DNA from: Rhodanobacteraceae bacterium
GTDB taxonomy: Bacteria; Pseudomonadota; Gammaproteobacteria; Xanthomonadales; SZUA-5
Length of the DNA: 64,000 bases
Reading direction: 5' to 3'
Assembly (NCBI GenBank): GCA_024234055.1
Contig: JACKOW010000010.1
Span: forward strand, 85,612 to 149,611
In this document: piece by piece, positions 7,416 through 16,544 of the stretch
How the letters are laid out: each line of letters opens with the position of its first letter
Numbering within the stretch: the first letter of the stretch is position 1
The notes under the pieces: model-generated
The model's database searches: none
Told to the model about the DNA's origin: nothing
What the model saw: the letters and a program-made list of their open reading frames with translations, nothing else
Translations under genes and position numbers: made by a program

Positions 7416-9512
7416 TCAGTACACATCCTTGACCGTGTTGTGGACATTGAACTTGCCGGTGGGCGTGATCATCGTCGGACCCTTGATGACCTTCTTCAGT
7501 TTCAGAGTCTGATCATCGATGACCACGATGGCGCTTCTTCCTTGGCGCCGCTCCAGACCGAGAACCAGACTTCGTCGCCCGCAGCGTTGTATTCGGGCTG
7601 CACCACACGCTTTGGGACCTGGGCCGAGCTTGGCCCATTCGGCGATCGGCAGCACCTTGTAGCCCGCACCCAGCTTCTGGGTGTCGAAGACCGCCACGGT
7701 CTGACTGATTTTCGGATCCGGGTTCAGAGGCGTATCGACGTACAGGTGCTGGCTCTTCGGTGTGCGTCTTCACGAACAGCGAGCCACCGCCCTGACCCTT
7801 CAGTACCTGCACCGCCTTCCAGGCTTGCTGCGGGTGCTGCTCCGGATCGGTGCCGACCAGGGTGATCGCCTCGCTGCCGAGGGCGCTGGTCACCCATACC
7901 GGACCAAACTCCGGATGGATGAAGTTGGCGCCACGACCGGGATGCGGAATCTTCTCGGCATCGACCAGGTTCACCATCTTGCGCTCGCGCGAATCGACCA
8001 CGGCAATCTTGTTGGATTGGTTGGCCGCCGTCAGGAAGTAGCGATGGGTGGAATCCCAGCCGCCGTCATGCAGGAAGCGAGCGGCGTTGAGCGTGGTGAT
8101 CTGCAGGTTCTCGATGTCCGAGTAATTGACCAGCAGGATGCGCCCGGTTTCCTTGACGTTGACGATGAACTCGGGGTGTTCGTGACTGGCGACGATGGCG
8201 GCCACGCGCGGTTCCGGGTGGTATTCCTGGGTGTCCACAGTCATGCCGCGTGTGGAGACGATCTTGAAGGGTTCCAGGGTCGGTCCGTCCATGATGACGA
8301 ACTGCGGCGGCCAGTAGCGCCGGCAATCGCGTATCTGTCCTCATAGCCCTTGAACTTGCTGGTCTCCACCGAGCGCGCTTCCAGGCCGATCTTGATTTCG
8401 GCGACGATGGCCGGCGGATTCATCCACAGATCGATCAGGTCGATCTTGGCATCGCGACCGATGGTGTAGATGTAGCGCGAGGAGTCGGACATGCGCGAGA
8501 TATGCACCGCGTAGCCGGTTTTCAGCGTGTTGACGATCTCCTTGGTGTCGCCGTCGATCAACGCCACTTCACCGGCGTCACGCAGGGTCACGGCGAAGAA
8601 ATTGTCGGTGTTGCGCTGGTGCATCTTCTGGGTGGGGCGCTGGAGACCGGCACCAATACCTTCCAGGTGTCCTTCATTTCCTTCATGCCGAATTCCGGCG
8701 GTGTGGGCGGATCGTGCTGGAGGAAGCGGGCCATGATGTTGACCTCTTCCTTGCTCAGCTCGCCCGAGGTGCCCCAGTTGGGCATACCGGCCGGCGAACC
8801 GAAGTTGATCAGCGCCTCCAGATATTGCGTGCCCTTGGCCCGGGTGATGTCGGGCGTCAGCGGCTTGCCGGTGGCGCCCTTGCGCAATACACCATGACAG
8901 CCGGCGCAGCGCTGGAAGAAGATTTCGGTGGCGCGGGCAAATTCAGGTTTGCTGATCGGTGGCGCGTCGGGGTTGAGCACCATCTCGATGCCTTCGGTAG
9001 GCACCGCCGAGGCGGTGGCCTGATACTTCATTCTCGCCTTCCTTGGTGCCGGGATGGCGCGAGCCCTGCGCGGGATCGGTTGACACCGCAAGGGTCTTGC
9101 GCGCCGCTGTCACGTCGGCGCTTGATATGACGTGGCCCGGATTGCCCCAGCTGGCATAGACGTAGGTGACGATGTTGGCGATATCGGCATCAGCCAGATG
9201 ACTCATGGCTGGCATCACGTTGTTGTACTCGACGCCATTGACCACCAGCTTGCCGGTGATGCCCTGCAGGATCGAGGACAGCACCTTGGTCTGGTCGTTG
9301 TTCTTCAGGAAATCGGAGCCGGCCAGCGGCGGAAAGGCCCCGGGCAGGCCGACGCCGGTGGGCTGGTGGCAGGCGGCACAATTGGCGAGAAAGGCCGCCT
9401 CACCGGCCTGGTTGCCTTGTTTGGGCAAACGCTCATTGACCACATCATTGGCCAGTGCTGCGCCACCCAGGGCCAGCGCCAGCAATACAAAAAGGGGTTT
9501 GCGCATCAACAT
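7416..9512 (-). pseudogene. nirS: Cytochrome cd1 nitrite reductase with extra N-terminal cytochrome c domain, six frameshifts
   Basis: Would reduce nitrite to nitric oxide in the periplasm (denitrification). The start at 9512 has GGAGG eight bases upstream and a signal peptide ending ALA. An additional cytochrome c domain follows (CAACH, about residues 45-49, with a Met ligand in NVMPAM). Then comes the usual NirS c domain (CAGCHGVLRKGATGKPLTP) and the d1 propeller (RPTQKMH, AVHISRMS, ARSVETSKFKGYEDRY, HPGRGANFIHPE, ITPTGKFNVHNT). The frame is lost near 9030, 8642, 8316, 7768, 7611 and 7532, about three insertions and three deletions of one base. Sequence on both sides of each break matches NirS, so these look like base-calling indels. 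No other nir gene is in the window. Confidence 0.85.
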
Positions 9513-9589
9513 GACCGGAACCTCCAAGGAACGCCCGACAACCGTTGCGGGCTTGAGGGCACGATCCGCCCAATGGCCGCGGCCGCTCA

Positions 9590-9603
9590 ATGACGCAGGT
9601 CAA
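9590..9603 (-). promoter_or_regulatory. Putative FNR/DNR-type box upstream of nirS
   Basis: On the minus strand the sequence is TTGAC-CTGC-GTCAT, one base from the TTGAC-N4-GTCAA form bound by CRP/FNR-family anaerobic or NO-responsive regulators. It lies about 80 bases upstream of the nirS start codon in the nirS-aceK divergent gap (9513-9747). This placement is what is expected for oxygen/NO control of denitrification, but a single box is weak evidence. Confidence 0.45.
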
Positions 9604-9747
9604 GCCGGCGGGCGTTGATGCACGCCCGGTGGGCTCTGCCCGGCCCCGGACCCGGCGCTGCCAGCTGCAGCCCATCGCGGGCGATCCCATTTGCAAGTTC
9701 CAGGGCCGGCGCGCCAGACTTGGATGATTCTGGTAGCGGAGATCGCA

Positions 9748-11491
9748 ATGACCTTCCTGTCCGCGCCTCGACCGCAAGCGGACGCCGAGCTGGCCGAAGT
9801 CCTGTGCCAGCGATCTGCGCGACGCCTTCGCTGACTACAACGCCCGCTTCCGCGCCATCTCCCAGCGCGCCAAGCGCCGCTTTGAGCGCCGCGAGTGGAC
9901 GGCCGCTCGACTCGACGCCATCGAGCGCATCGAGCTCTACGATGTCTGCGTGGCCGAGACCTCGCGGCGCCTGGAAGCCGAGCTCGGCGAGCGCGTCGGT
10001 GACAAGGGCTTGTGGTCACGCGTGCGCGATCGCTACGCCGAGCTGATCTCGCCGCTGCTGGATCAGGAGCTCAACAAGACCTTCTTCAACACCCTGACCC
10101 GGCGCTTTTTCAAGACCCGCGGCGTTGACCCGTCCAGCGAATTCGTGGCGCTCGACATCGAACCCACCGACCGGCTCACCCACCCGGTGCCGCGCCTGAA
10201 CTACAGCGCTACGCGTTCGCCCGAGGAGCTGTTCCAGCGCCTGCTGGAAGATTTCCATTTCGACGTGCCCTTCGCCGATATCGGTACCTCGGCCCAGCGG
10301 ATTTCGACATCGGTGGCCGAACAGCTGCCACGTTGGGACGGGACGCCCATGGTGCGGGCCGTGGAGATGCTGGAAACCGTGTTCTACCGCGAGCGCCGCG
10401 CCTATCTGGTAGGTCGCATCTTCGGCGAGCGCGAGTTCGCGCCGCTGGTCATCGCGCTGGTGCACGAGGACGCCGGGCTTCGCGCAGATGCGGTGATGGT
10501 GCAGCGCGACGATGTCTCGGCGCTGTTCGGCGTGACCCGGAGCTATTTCCAGGCCGATCTGGAGACCGTGGGCGATGCCGTGGTGTTCCTGCGCACGCTG
10601 CTGCCGAAGAAGCCGGTCAACGAGATCTACACGGTGCTCGGGCGTGCCAAGCAGGGCAAGACCGAACGCTACCGGCATTTCTATCGGCACTTCGAAGCCA
10701 GTGACGAGGCGCTGACCCTGGCCGAGGGCGAGAAGGGTCTGGTCATGGCGGTGTTCACGCTGCCGAGCTATCCGCTGGTGTTCAAGATCATCCGTGACCG
10801 TTTTGCGCCATCCAAGCTGATGACCCGTCAGGATGTCATCGACAAGTACCAGCTGGTGTTCAAGCACGACCGCGCCGGGCGCTTGATCGATGCTCAGGAA
10901 TTCCGCTTCCTGCGCTTCCCGCGCCGGCGTTTTTCCCCAGAGCTGCTGGAGGAACTGCTGGACAGCTGTCGCAGCAGCGTGATCGAGGACGGCGAAGATC
11001 TGATCCTGACCCATATGTATGTGGAGCGCCGGCTGCGACCGCTGAACCTGTTCCTCAAGGAATCGCCGCCGGAACTGGTGGAGCGCGCCGTCATCGACTA
11101 CGGCCTGGCGATCAAGGATCTGGCCGCCAGCAACATCTTCCCAGGCGATCTGCTGCTGAAGAACTTTGGCGTCACCCGCCATGGCCGGGTGATCTTCTAC
11201 GACTACGACGAGCTCTGCCTGGTCACCGAGTGCCGATTCCGCGAATTGCCCGCCGCCCGCGACGATGACGAGGAAATGCACCACGGTGCCTGGTATTTCG
11301 TCGGCGACGATGATGTGTTTCCAGAGCAGTTCACCGAATTCCTCGGCCTGCCCAGGCGTTTCCGCGAAGTCCTGATCGCTCGCCACGGCGAGATCTTCAC
11401 CGTGCCCTGGTGGCATGGCGTGCAGGACAAGCTCAACGCCGGACACTTCTTCGATATCTCGCCGTATCGGGAGGAAGTGCGGCTGGGGTAG
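9748..11491 (+). CDS. aceK: Isocitrate dehydrogenase kinase/phosphatase
   Basis: A bifunctional enzyme that phosphorylates and dephosphorylates isocitrate dehydrogenase, switching carbon between the TCA cycle and the glyoxylate shunt. The frame from 9950 holds most of the protein, including the kinase region (VFKIIRDRF, then YVERRLRPLN) and the catalytic segment (IKDLAASNIFPGDLLLKNFG, HGRVIFYDYDELC). The same frame upstream of 9950 also reads as AceK (DLRDAFADYNARFRAISQ from 9812). The true start is probably ATG 9748 (GGAG six bases before), with one extra base near 9811 joining MTFLSAPRPQ..AEVLCQ to that segment. The corrected length of about 580 residues is normal. It is divergent from nirS, and no aceA or aceB is nearby. 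Confidence 0.9.
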
Positions 11492-11724
11492 GTGCAGGTT
11501 GTCGGTTGTCGGTTGTCGGTTGTGGGTTGTGAGTTGTGAGTTGCGGCGATGATCAATCCAGGTTGGGACCCTGGAGGCGTTTCCGCCTTGCCTGTGGGAG
11601 CGGACTCTGTCCGCGATCACCGCCTTGAACGCGAACTGCGTTGGGCCTTGGCCGATGCCGATCGCGGACAGAGTCCGCTCCCACAACCAGCAACCAGCAA
11701 CCGACAACCGACAACCGACAACCA
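11489..11724. repeat. Composite island: GGTTGTC array, REP pair, inverted array
   Basis: The left array of GGTTGTC/GGTTGTG units runs from the aceK stop to 11545. A REP of the form TGTGGGAGCGGACTCTG lies at 11593-11617, and its inverted copy at 11660-11685. The right array (ACCAGCA and ACCGACA units) occupies 11685-11722 and is the reverse complement of the left one. The whole is a large imperfect inverted repeat filling the gap before bioC. Confidence 0.85.
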
Positions 11725-11775
11725 TGCTCCTCCCCTGCTAGCCTTCGCGCCCTGATCCTGCTTGCCGGTAGCCGC

Positions 11776-12645
11776 ATGTCCTTCGATCGCCAACGCGTCC
11801 GTGCTGCCTTCTCTCGTGCCGCCCGTGGCTACGAGCAGACGGCGGTGTTGCAGCAGCGGGTCGGCGATCTGCTGCTGGAACGTCTGGCGCTGCTGGAAGC
11901 GCCGCCCCAGCGGGTGCTGGACGTGGGCGCTGGCACCGGACGACTGACGGCGCAGCTCAAGAAACGCCTGCCCAGGTCCGAAGTCATTGCGCTCGATCTG
12001 GCCATGGGCATGCTGCGACAGGCCAAACGCAATGCCGGTTGGTGGCGACCCTTCCGGCGGGTGGCCGGAGATGCCCAGGCCCTGCCCTTTGCCGATGGCT
12101 CGATGGACCTGCTGATCTCGAATCTCTGCCTTCAGTGGTGCCCGGACCTGGCTGCGGTCTGGCATGAGTTCCGGCGGGTGCTGAAGCCGGGTGGCTGGCT
12201 GCTGTTCACCAGCTTCGGCCCGGATACGCTGAAGGAGCTGCGGTCGGCCTGGCATGCGGCCGATGAGCGTCCGCATGTGCATGTGTTTCTGGATATGCAC
12301 GATGTCGGCGACGGCGTTCTGGCGCAGGGTTTCGTCAATCCCATGTTCGATACCGAGCGCTACACGCTGGAGTACACCGAGGTGAACGAGGTGATGCGCG
12401 AACTCAAGGCCATCGGCGCCGGCAACGCGCTCAGTGGCGCGCCCGTGGGCTGACCGGCAAGAGCGCCTACGCTCGAATGCTCGCCGCCTACGAGGGGCAA
12501 CGGCGCGAGGCCGGATACCGGCCAGTTATGAAGTGATCTTTGGTCAGGCCCGCGCACCCGAAGCCGGCGCGCCGCTGCGCGGGCCGAAGGGCGATGTCGC
12601 CAGTTTCAGCGTGGAGGCGATGCGGGCCAAGTTGCGCAGGGGCGG
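11776..12645 (+). pseudogene. bioC: Malonyl-ACP O-methyltransferase, C-terminal part out of frame
   Basis: BioC methylates malonyl-ACP to start pimeloyl synthesis for biotin. Residues 1-225 are intact: SFDRQRVRAAFSRAARGYE at the start, the SAM-binding VLDVGAGTGRL, ALDLAMGML, GDAQALPFADGSMDLLISNL and QWCPDL. A missing base near 12439 then ends the frame at 12453. After correction it continues GRARGLTGKSAYARMLAAYE, and after a second missing base near 12513 as IPASYEVIFGQARAPEAGAPLRGPKGDVASFSVEAMRAK. The reading then runs into repeat DNA at about 12645 with no clear natural stop. No other bio gene is adjacent. Confidence 0.75.
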
Positions 12646-13301
12646 CGGCTGGCGGCTGGCGCTGGCGATTGGCGATTGGGCGCTTCGATTGCGGCGTGAT
12701 GGTGAGTCATTGCAAGCCACCTGTATCGGCCCAACACTGCGCACGGGCCATGAACCCGGTGTCGTAGGTCATGTTGTCCGCGTCAGCGGACTACGTGACA
12801 TCGATTTGCGTCACGTAGCTCGCTACGCGAGCAACGTGACCTACAACAGCAAATCAACAATTTGCGATATGGGTTCATGGAGAGGAACGCAGTGACGAAG
12901 CAATCCAGCGCTTCTTGCGGTGGGCTTCTGAATTGCTTCGATGCGCTCTCCGTGAACCCACAGCGCAAGGAATTGATCTGGCATCAGCATGCGTGCAACG
13001 TCTAAGTTGTTCACCTGTAGGAGCGCCCCCTTGCGGCGCGACCGCTGATGCGGTCATGCGGCTACCCGGTCGCGACGCGAGGTCGCTCCTACAGGCAAGC
13101 TCGTGGTTCATGGCTTTTGGGCAATGTCGGGACTACACACGCGGCTCGCCACCACGCCGTTTCAACGCTTGCCCCGCCGACCGCAAGTGCGCGCCAGCTG
13201 CCAGTTGCCAGTCGCCAGTCGCCAGTCGCCAGTCGCCAGTCGCCAGTCGCTAGTCGCTAGTCGCTAGTTGCTAGTTGCTAGTTGCCAGTTGCCAGTCGCT
13301 A
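12646..13301. repeat. Large composite repeat island between bioC and smg
   Basis: No gene is seen in this 650-bp stretch. A left array (GGCTGGC/GATTGGC units) lies at 12646-12682. Next is a repeat module with GTGTCGGCCC-like sequence and CAATTTGCGATATGGGTTC (about 12718-12960), containing an inverted CGAAGCAATCCAG element. A REP pair TGTAGGAGCGCC / GGTCGCTCCTACAG is at 13016-13094. A right array of sixteen 7-bp units then ends exactly on the smg stop codon. Confidence 0.85.
13190..13301 (-). repeat. Sixteen-unit heptamer array (TGGCGAC) starting at the smg stop codon
   Basis: Read on the minus strand the array is TAGCGAC, TGGCAAC, TGGCAAC, TAGCAAC, TAGCAAC, TAGCGAC three times, TGGCGAC five times, then TGGCAAC, TGGCAGC and TGGCGCG. 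The TAG of the first unit is the stop codon of smg. The period is a strict 7 bp over 112 bp, with substitutions but no indels. Confidence 0.9.
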
Positions 13302-13774
13302 ATTGACTGACTCGTCGTGGTCGAACATCAGGTTTTCCAGCCAGGAATAGGCGGCTTCCTGATCGGGCTGGTTGAACAGCACCATCAGGATCACCCATTT
13401 CAATTCCTCGACATCGACCTCGCCCACGTCCAGGGGGCGATGACCCGATCGAGCACCAGCTCCCGCTGCGCCGGCGAGAGGACGCCTTGCTGTTCCAGAA
13501 ACATCAGGAAGCCCTGCGCCTCGGGATCGAGTTTTCGCGCTCCTGCGGGGCGAGTACGCGAATCGGGCCGCCGGCATCCAGGGTTTGCGGCTCGCGCGCG
13601 GGCCTGAGCTCGGCGAGTTCGTCGAGCCAGTCAAAGGCCTTGCGGATTTCCTGGGGTGAAACCGACTTCGAGCAGCGAACTTTGGAGTGAATCGCGGTCC
13701 TGATCGGATTCAGGCTCGTCGATCATGAGGTTTTCGAACAGATAGAGCAGTACGTCGAGTATGTTCTCTTTCAT
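13299..13774 (-). pseudogene. smg: Smg family protein (DUF494), three frameshifts
   Basis: Smg is a conserved gammaproteobacterial protein of unclear role, typically found beside dprA. Here it starts six bases after the dprA stop. The N-terminus MKENILDVLLYLFENLMIDE and the C-terminus VEELKWVILMVLFNQP, then EEAAYSWLENLMF-like residues, are both clear but lie in different frames. Breaks are needed near 13650, 13545 and 13437. The middle reads RKAFDWLDELAEL and LDPEAQGFLMFLEQQGVLSP after correction. Conservation across the breaks argues for sequencing indels. The stop codon coincides with the start of the heptamer array. Confidence 0.8.
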
Positions 13775-13780
13775 TCATCC

Positions 13781-14920
13781 TCATCCGGCGCAGCGGCTGT
13801 AGGTGCCGCCGGGATTGGCTACGACTTCCCCCTCCAACTCCATGCGCAGCAGCATGCTGGAAAGCACCGGGACGGTCAATCCAGTGCGCTCGACCAGGGC
13901 ATCCAGCGCCACCGGGTCATGTCCCAGCGCCTTGCGCAGTGCCTGATAGTCCGCATCGTCCAGGTTTGGTGCCGGCCTTCCCGAGGATTCGCTCGGGGCT
14001 GCCCTGACCTCGAGTGGCCCCAGCGTGTCGGCCCATTCCCGCACCAGCGGCTGCAGTTCGTCGATGACTTCCTGGGCGGTTTCCACCAGCTTGACGCCGT
14101 CACGGATCAACTGATGACAGCCCTTGGCCAAGGGATTGTGGATCGATCCGGGGATGGCGAAGACTTCCCGGCCCTGCTCGGCGGCCACTCGCGCCGTGAT
14201 CAGCGAGCCACTGCCCAGGCTGGCCTCCACCACCAGCGTGCCCAGGGACAAACCGCTGATGACCCGGTTGCGACGCGGGAAGTTCTCCTTGCGCGCCGGC
14301 GTGCGCGGCGGAAATTCGGTGACCAGCGCGCCGTGCAGGGCGATCGCCCGCGCCAGATCGGCGTTGCGGGCCGGGTAGATGCGGTCCAGGCCCGTGCCGA
14401 GCACGGCCACGGTGGTGCCGCCAGCATCGATGGCGCCCTGATGCGCGGCGGCGTCGATCCCGGCCGCGAGGCCACTGACCACGGCAAAGCCACGGCTGAC
14501 AAAGGTGGCGGCAAAATCGCGCGCAGTGGCCAAACCACCGGCGGTGCCTTGACGGCTGCCGACAATTGCCAGTTGCGGCGTCCACAGGGCGTCGGCGTCG
14601 CCGCGCACGAACAGCAGGAAAGGAGCGCCGGCAAGCCTTTGCAAGAGCGGCGGATAACGCGGATCGCGAATGCTGAGCACGCAGGCGCCCGTGTCATTCA
14701 GCCATTGCTGATCAAGCTGGGCATCAGTGCGGGCGCGGTCGATGGCCGCCGCGCCCAAAGCAGCCGAAGCCACGCGCTCGACCGCCAGCCGGATATCGCC
14801 GCCCGCACTCTCCAGCGCTCGCAGACTGCCGACACTGCCGCAGCCATAGGCCCTGTAGAGCGTCAGCCAATAGAGTTGGGAATCGTCCAAGCCGGGTCGG
14901 GTCACAGAAGCAGCGCCCAT
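13781..14920 (-). CDS. dprA: DNA-processing protein DprA
   Basis: Loads RecA on incoming single-stranded DNA during natural transformation. The 379-residue protein has an N-terminal SAM-like region (about 15-75), then the Rossmann-fold core: GSRQGTAGG (121-129), VVSGLAAGIDAAAH (147-160), then FPRRNRVISGLS and SLGSGSLITARVA. A C-terminal winged-helix (DML1-like) domain reads LDALVERTGLTVPVLSSMLL. It belongs to a LysM protein-dprA-smg operon on the minus strand. A strong hairpin in the 82-bp gap upstream may partly separate it from the LysM gene. Confidence 0.95.
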   Translation of the reverse strand: MGAASVTRPGLDDSQLYWLTLYRAYGCGSVGSLRALESAGGDIRLAVERVASAALGAAAIDRARTDAQLDQQWLNDTGACVLSIRDPRYPPLLQRLAGAPFLLFVRGDADALWTPQLAIVGSRQGTAGGLATARDFAATFVSRGFAVVSGLAAGIDAAAHQGAIDAGGTTVAVLGTGLDRIYPARNADLARAIALHGALVTEFPPRTPARKENFPRRNRVISGLSLGTLVVEASLGSGSLITARVAAEQGREVFAIPGSIHNPLAKGCHQLIRDGVKLVETAQEVIDELQPLVREWADTLGPLEVRAAPSESSGRPAPNLDDADYQALRKALGHDPVALDALVERTGLTVPVLSSMLLRMELEGEVVANPGGTYSRCAG

Positions 14921-14956
14921 TCTCGCATTGTCGCGGGTACCGGTGGCGCCAGAAAC

Positions 14957-14984
14957 GACAACGACCGCCGCAGCGGTCGTTGTC
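14957..14984 (-). terminator. Hairpin between LysM gene and dprA
   Basis: A perfect 12-bp stem GACAACGACCGC / GCGGTCGTTGTC with a 4-base loop. It lies 19 bases after the LysM stop, and on the minus strand it is followed by GTTTCTGG, a weak U-tract. It could terminate or attenuate read-through into dprA. Confidence 0.5.
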
Positions 14985-15002
14985 AGTCGGAACGAGTGAA
15001 CC

Positions 15003-16190
15003 TCAGAGCTCGGTCGGTTCCTTCAGGACGGCACCCAGGTTCACCGGCCGCACGCCGTTCATCACCAGACCGTAGCTGATGCGGTCGAAGGTGCGGAAGA
15101 TCATGACGTGACCGACAAACTCGTCGGGCAGCGTGACCTTCTTGTCGCGCGGGTTGAAGAACTCGCGCAGCGTGCCCTTCGGATAGCTGGTCTCGTCCTG
15201 CACGGTTTCACCGGGCTGGTAGATCGAATAGACCTCACCGACCTCCACACCCTCGCGGGCGCCTGCCGAGATCGCCAGTACATCGGATGGACCGGCATGA
15301 TCGTAGTCGCCGCTGATGCCGATGACCCGCGCATCGGCCGGCACCGACGCCGGGGCATGCGGATAGAAGTTCATCGGCAAGGGCGATTCTTCCACCGGCA
15401 GCAGGAGATCTCCGCGGCGGATTTCCCTGTCGCCGTAGGTCACGTACAGCGTGGCCGGATCACCGACGCGGGTGACCGTGGCGTTGCCGACTTCCTCGAC
15501 CTCATAGCCGAGCACGTCTTCGCCACGATTGGCAATCCACTCGCGCCAGTTGCTGCGGTACTGATCGGCTGCTTCCCAGGTGTTGGTCTTCGACCGGCGC
15601 TTGTCCTTCTGCCACAGCCAGCCGTCCGGTACGCTGCGGTACACCAGGGTGGGCCGGGCGATGATGTACTGCTGACCCGTCTCCAGGCCGTCATTGAATC
15701 GACGCCCGTAGACCAGTTGCTGATCGGTGGTGAGGATATGGGCTTCTTCGTTGGCGACGATGTACGGCGCGTTCTCGTAGTCCTCCTGACTCAGCACCCG
15801 GGGGCGTGAGAGGAAACTGCGAATCGAAGACAGCGGCAGCGGCGGAATGGCTTGCGCGTCGTCAACTTCGCGCATCCTCGGCCCGATGTCTGGCGCAGGC
15901 TCACCCGGAGGCGCGCCATTGACCATCAGCCGTGGCTGACCGTCGATATAGACCAGACTGATCACATCACCCGGGTAGATCAGGTGTGGATTGTCGATCT
16001 GTGGATTGGCTTGCCAGATCTCCGGCCAGTACCACGGACTCTTCAGAAAGCGTCCGGAGATGTCCCACAGCGTATCGCCCTTCTTCACGACATAAGTGTC
16101 GGGATGATCGGCACGAAGCTCCGGGCCGGCGGCGTAAACCGTAGCGGCAACTAGCAATGCTGCAACAACTGAAAGTGCTTTTTTAAGCAT
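15003..16190 (-). CDS. Exported LysM-domain protein upstream of dprA
   Basis: A periplasmic protein with a signal peptide (MLKKALSVVAALLVAATVYA) followed directly by a LysM peptidoglycan-binding domain: TYVVKKGDTLWDISGRFL, then WPEIWQANPQI and LIYPGDVI, about residues 32-85. The remaining 300 residues have no recognised domain. The start at 16190 is chosen for the signal peptide; an in-frame ATG at 16199 is an alternative. LysM proteins of this size directly upstream of dprA are typical of Xanthomonadales. A role in cell-wall binding is inferred from LysM. Length 395 residues. Confidence 0.85.
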   Translation of the reverse strand: MLKKALSVVAALLVAATVYAAGPELRADHPDTYVVKKGDTLWDISGRFLKSPWYWPEIWQANPQIDNPHLIYPGDVISLVYIDGQPRLMVNGAPPGEPAPDIGPRMREVDDAQAIPPLPLSSIRSFLSRPRVLSQEDYENAPYIVANEEAHILTTDQQLVYGRRFNDGLETGQQYIIARPTLVYRSVPDGWLWQKDKRRSKTNTWEAADQYRSNWREWIANRGEDVLGYEVEEVGNATVTRVGDPATLYVTYGDREIRRGDLLLPVEESPLPMNFYPHAPASVPADARVIGISGDYDHAGPSDVLAISAGAREGVEVGEVYSIYQPGETVQDETSYPKGTLREFFNPRDKKVTLPDEFVGHVMIFRTFDRISYGLVMNGVRPVNLGAVLKEPTEL

Positions 16191-16496
16191 GGCAGCCATC
16201 TGCCTGATTCCCAAGGGCTTCCTGAGTGTAGCGGAAGATTGTCTTGGTGAAAATGAGGAGCAGCCCACTAAATCGAAAGAAAGTGGCGCGAACGCATGAT
16301 TTCGATGCAGGGGATGACCATCGAAGGGGGGTCCATGCGTCGCGCCGGGGGAAATTGGGCCTTCAGGTGAGCTCGGCAGTGATGGCGCGAGCCGCTGTCC
16401 GAGTCCATCAGTGTCGATTCGGTGCCTCCCGTTCGCCGCGGCAGTCTCGAAGCCAAGTGAAGCCAGAGCCCATTCGACTGCCGTTCGGGCCTCAAC

Positions 16497-16514
16497 CTAC
16501 GACTTTCTTCGTAT
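16497..16514. promoter_or_regulatory. BlaI-type operator copy (orphan)
   Basis: CTACGACTTTCTTCGTAT has the same TACGA-N6-TCGTA dyad as the boxes before the exported paralogs, with one mismatch outside the core. It lies just downstream of the truncated paralog gene and about 300 bases upstream of the LysM start. The 16200-16544 stretch holds no convincing gene; this box may mark a lost one. Confidence 0.5.
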
Positions 16515-16544
16515 TCAAACAATCCCGTCGGGATGGGCCCGCGA

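Noticed and set aside
7416..9512. Programmed frameshifting in nirS
   Set aside because: Six breaks in both directions, at different contexts and without slippery heptamers; no known NirS uses frameshifting.
10016..11725. 569-codon minus-strand open frame
   Set aside because: Antisense of aceK, whose conserved motifs are unmistakable.
12646..12895. Extended C-terminus of BioC or a separate 153-codon gene (12434-12895)
   Set aside because: The first part is BioC out of frame; the rest is repeat DNA found elsewhere in the window and has no independent start.
13190..13301. CRISPR array
   Set aside because: Units are 7 bp with no spacers; no cas genes are in the window. The same holds for all other arrays.
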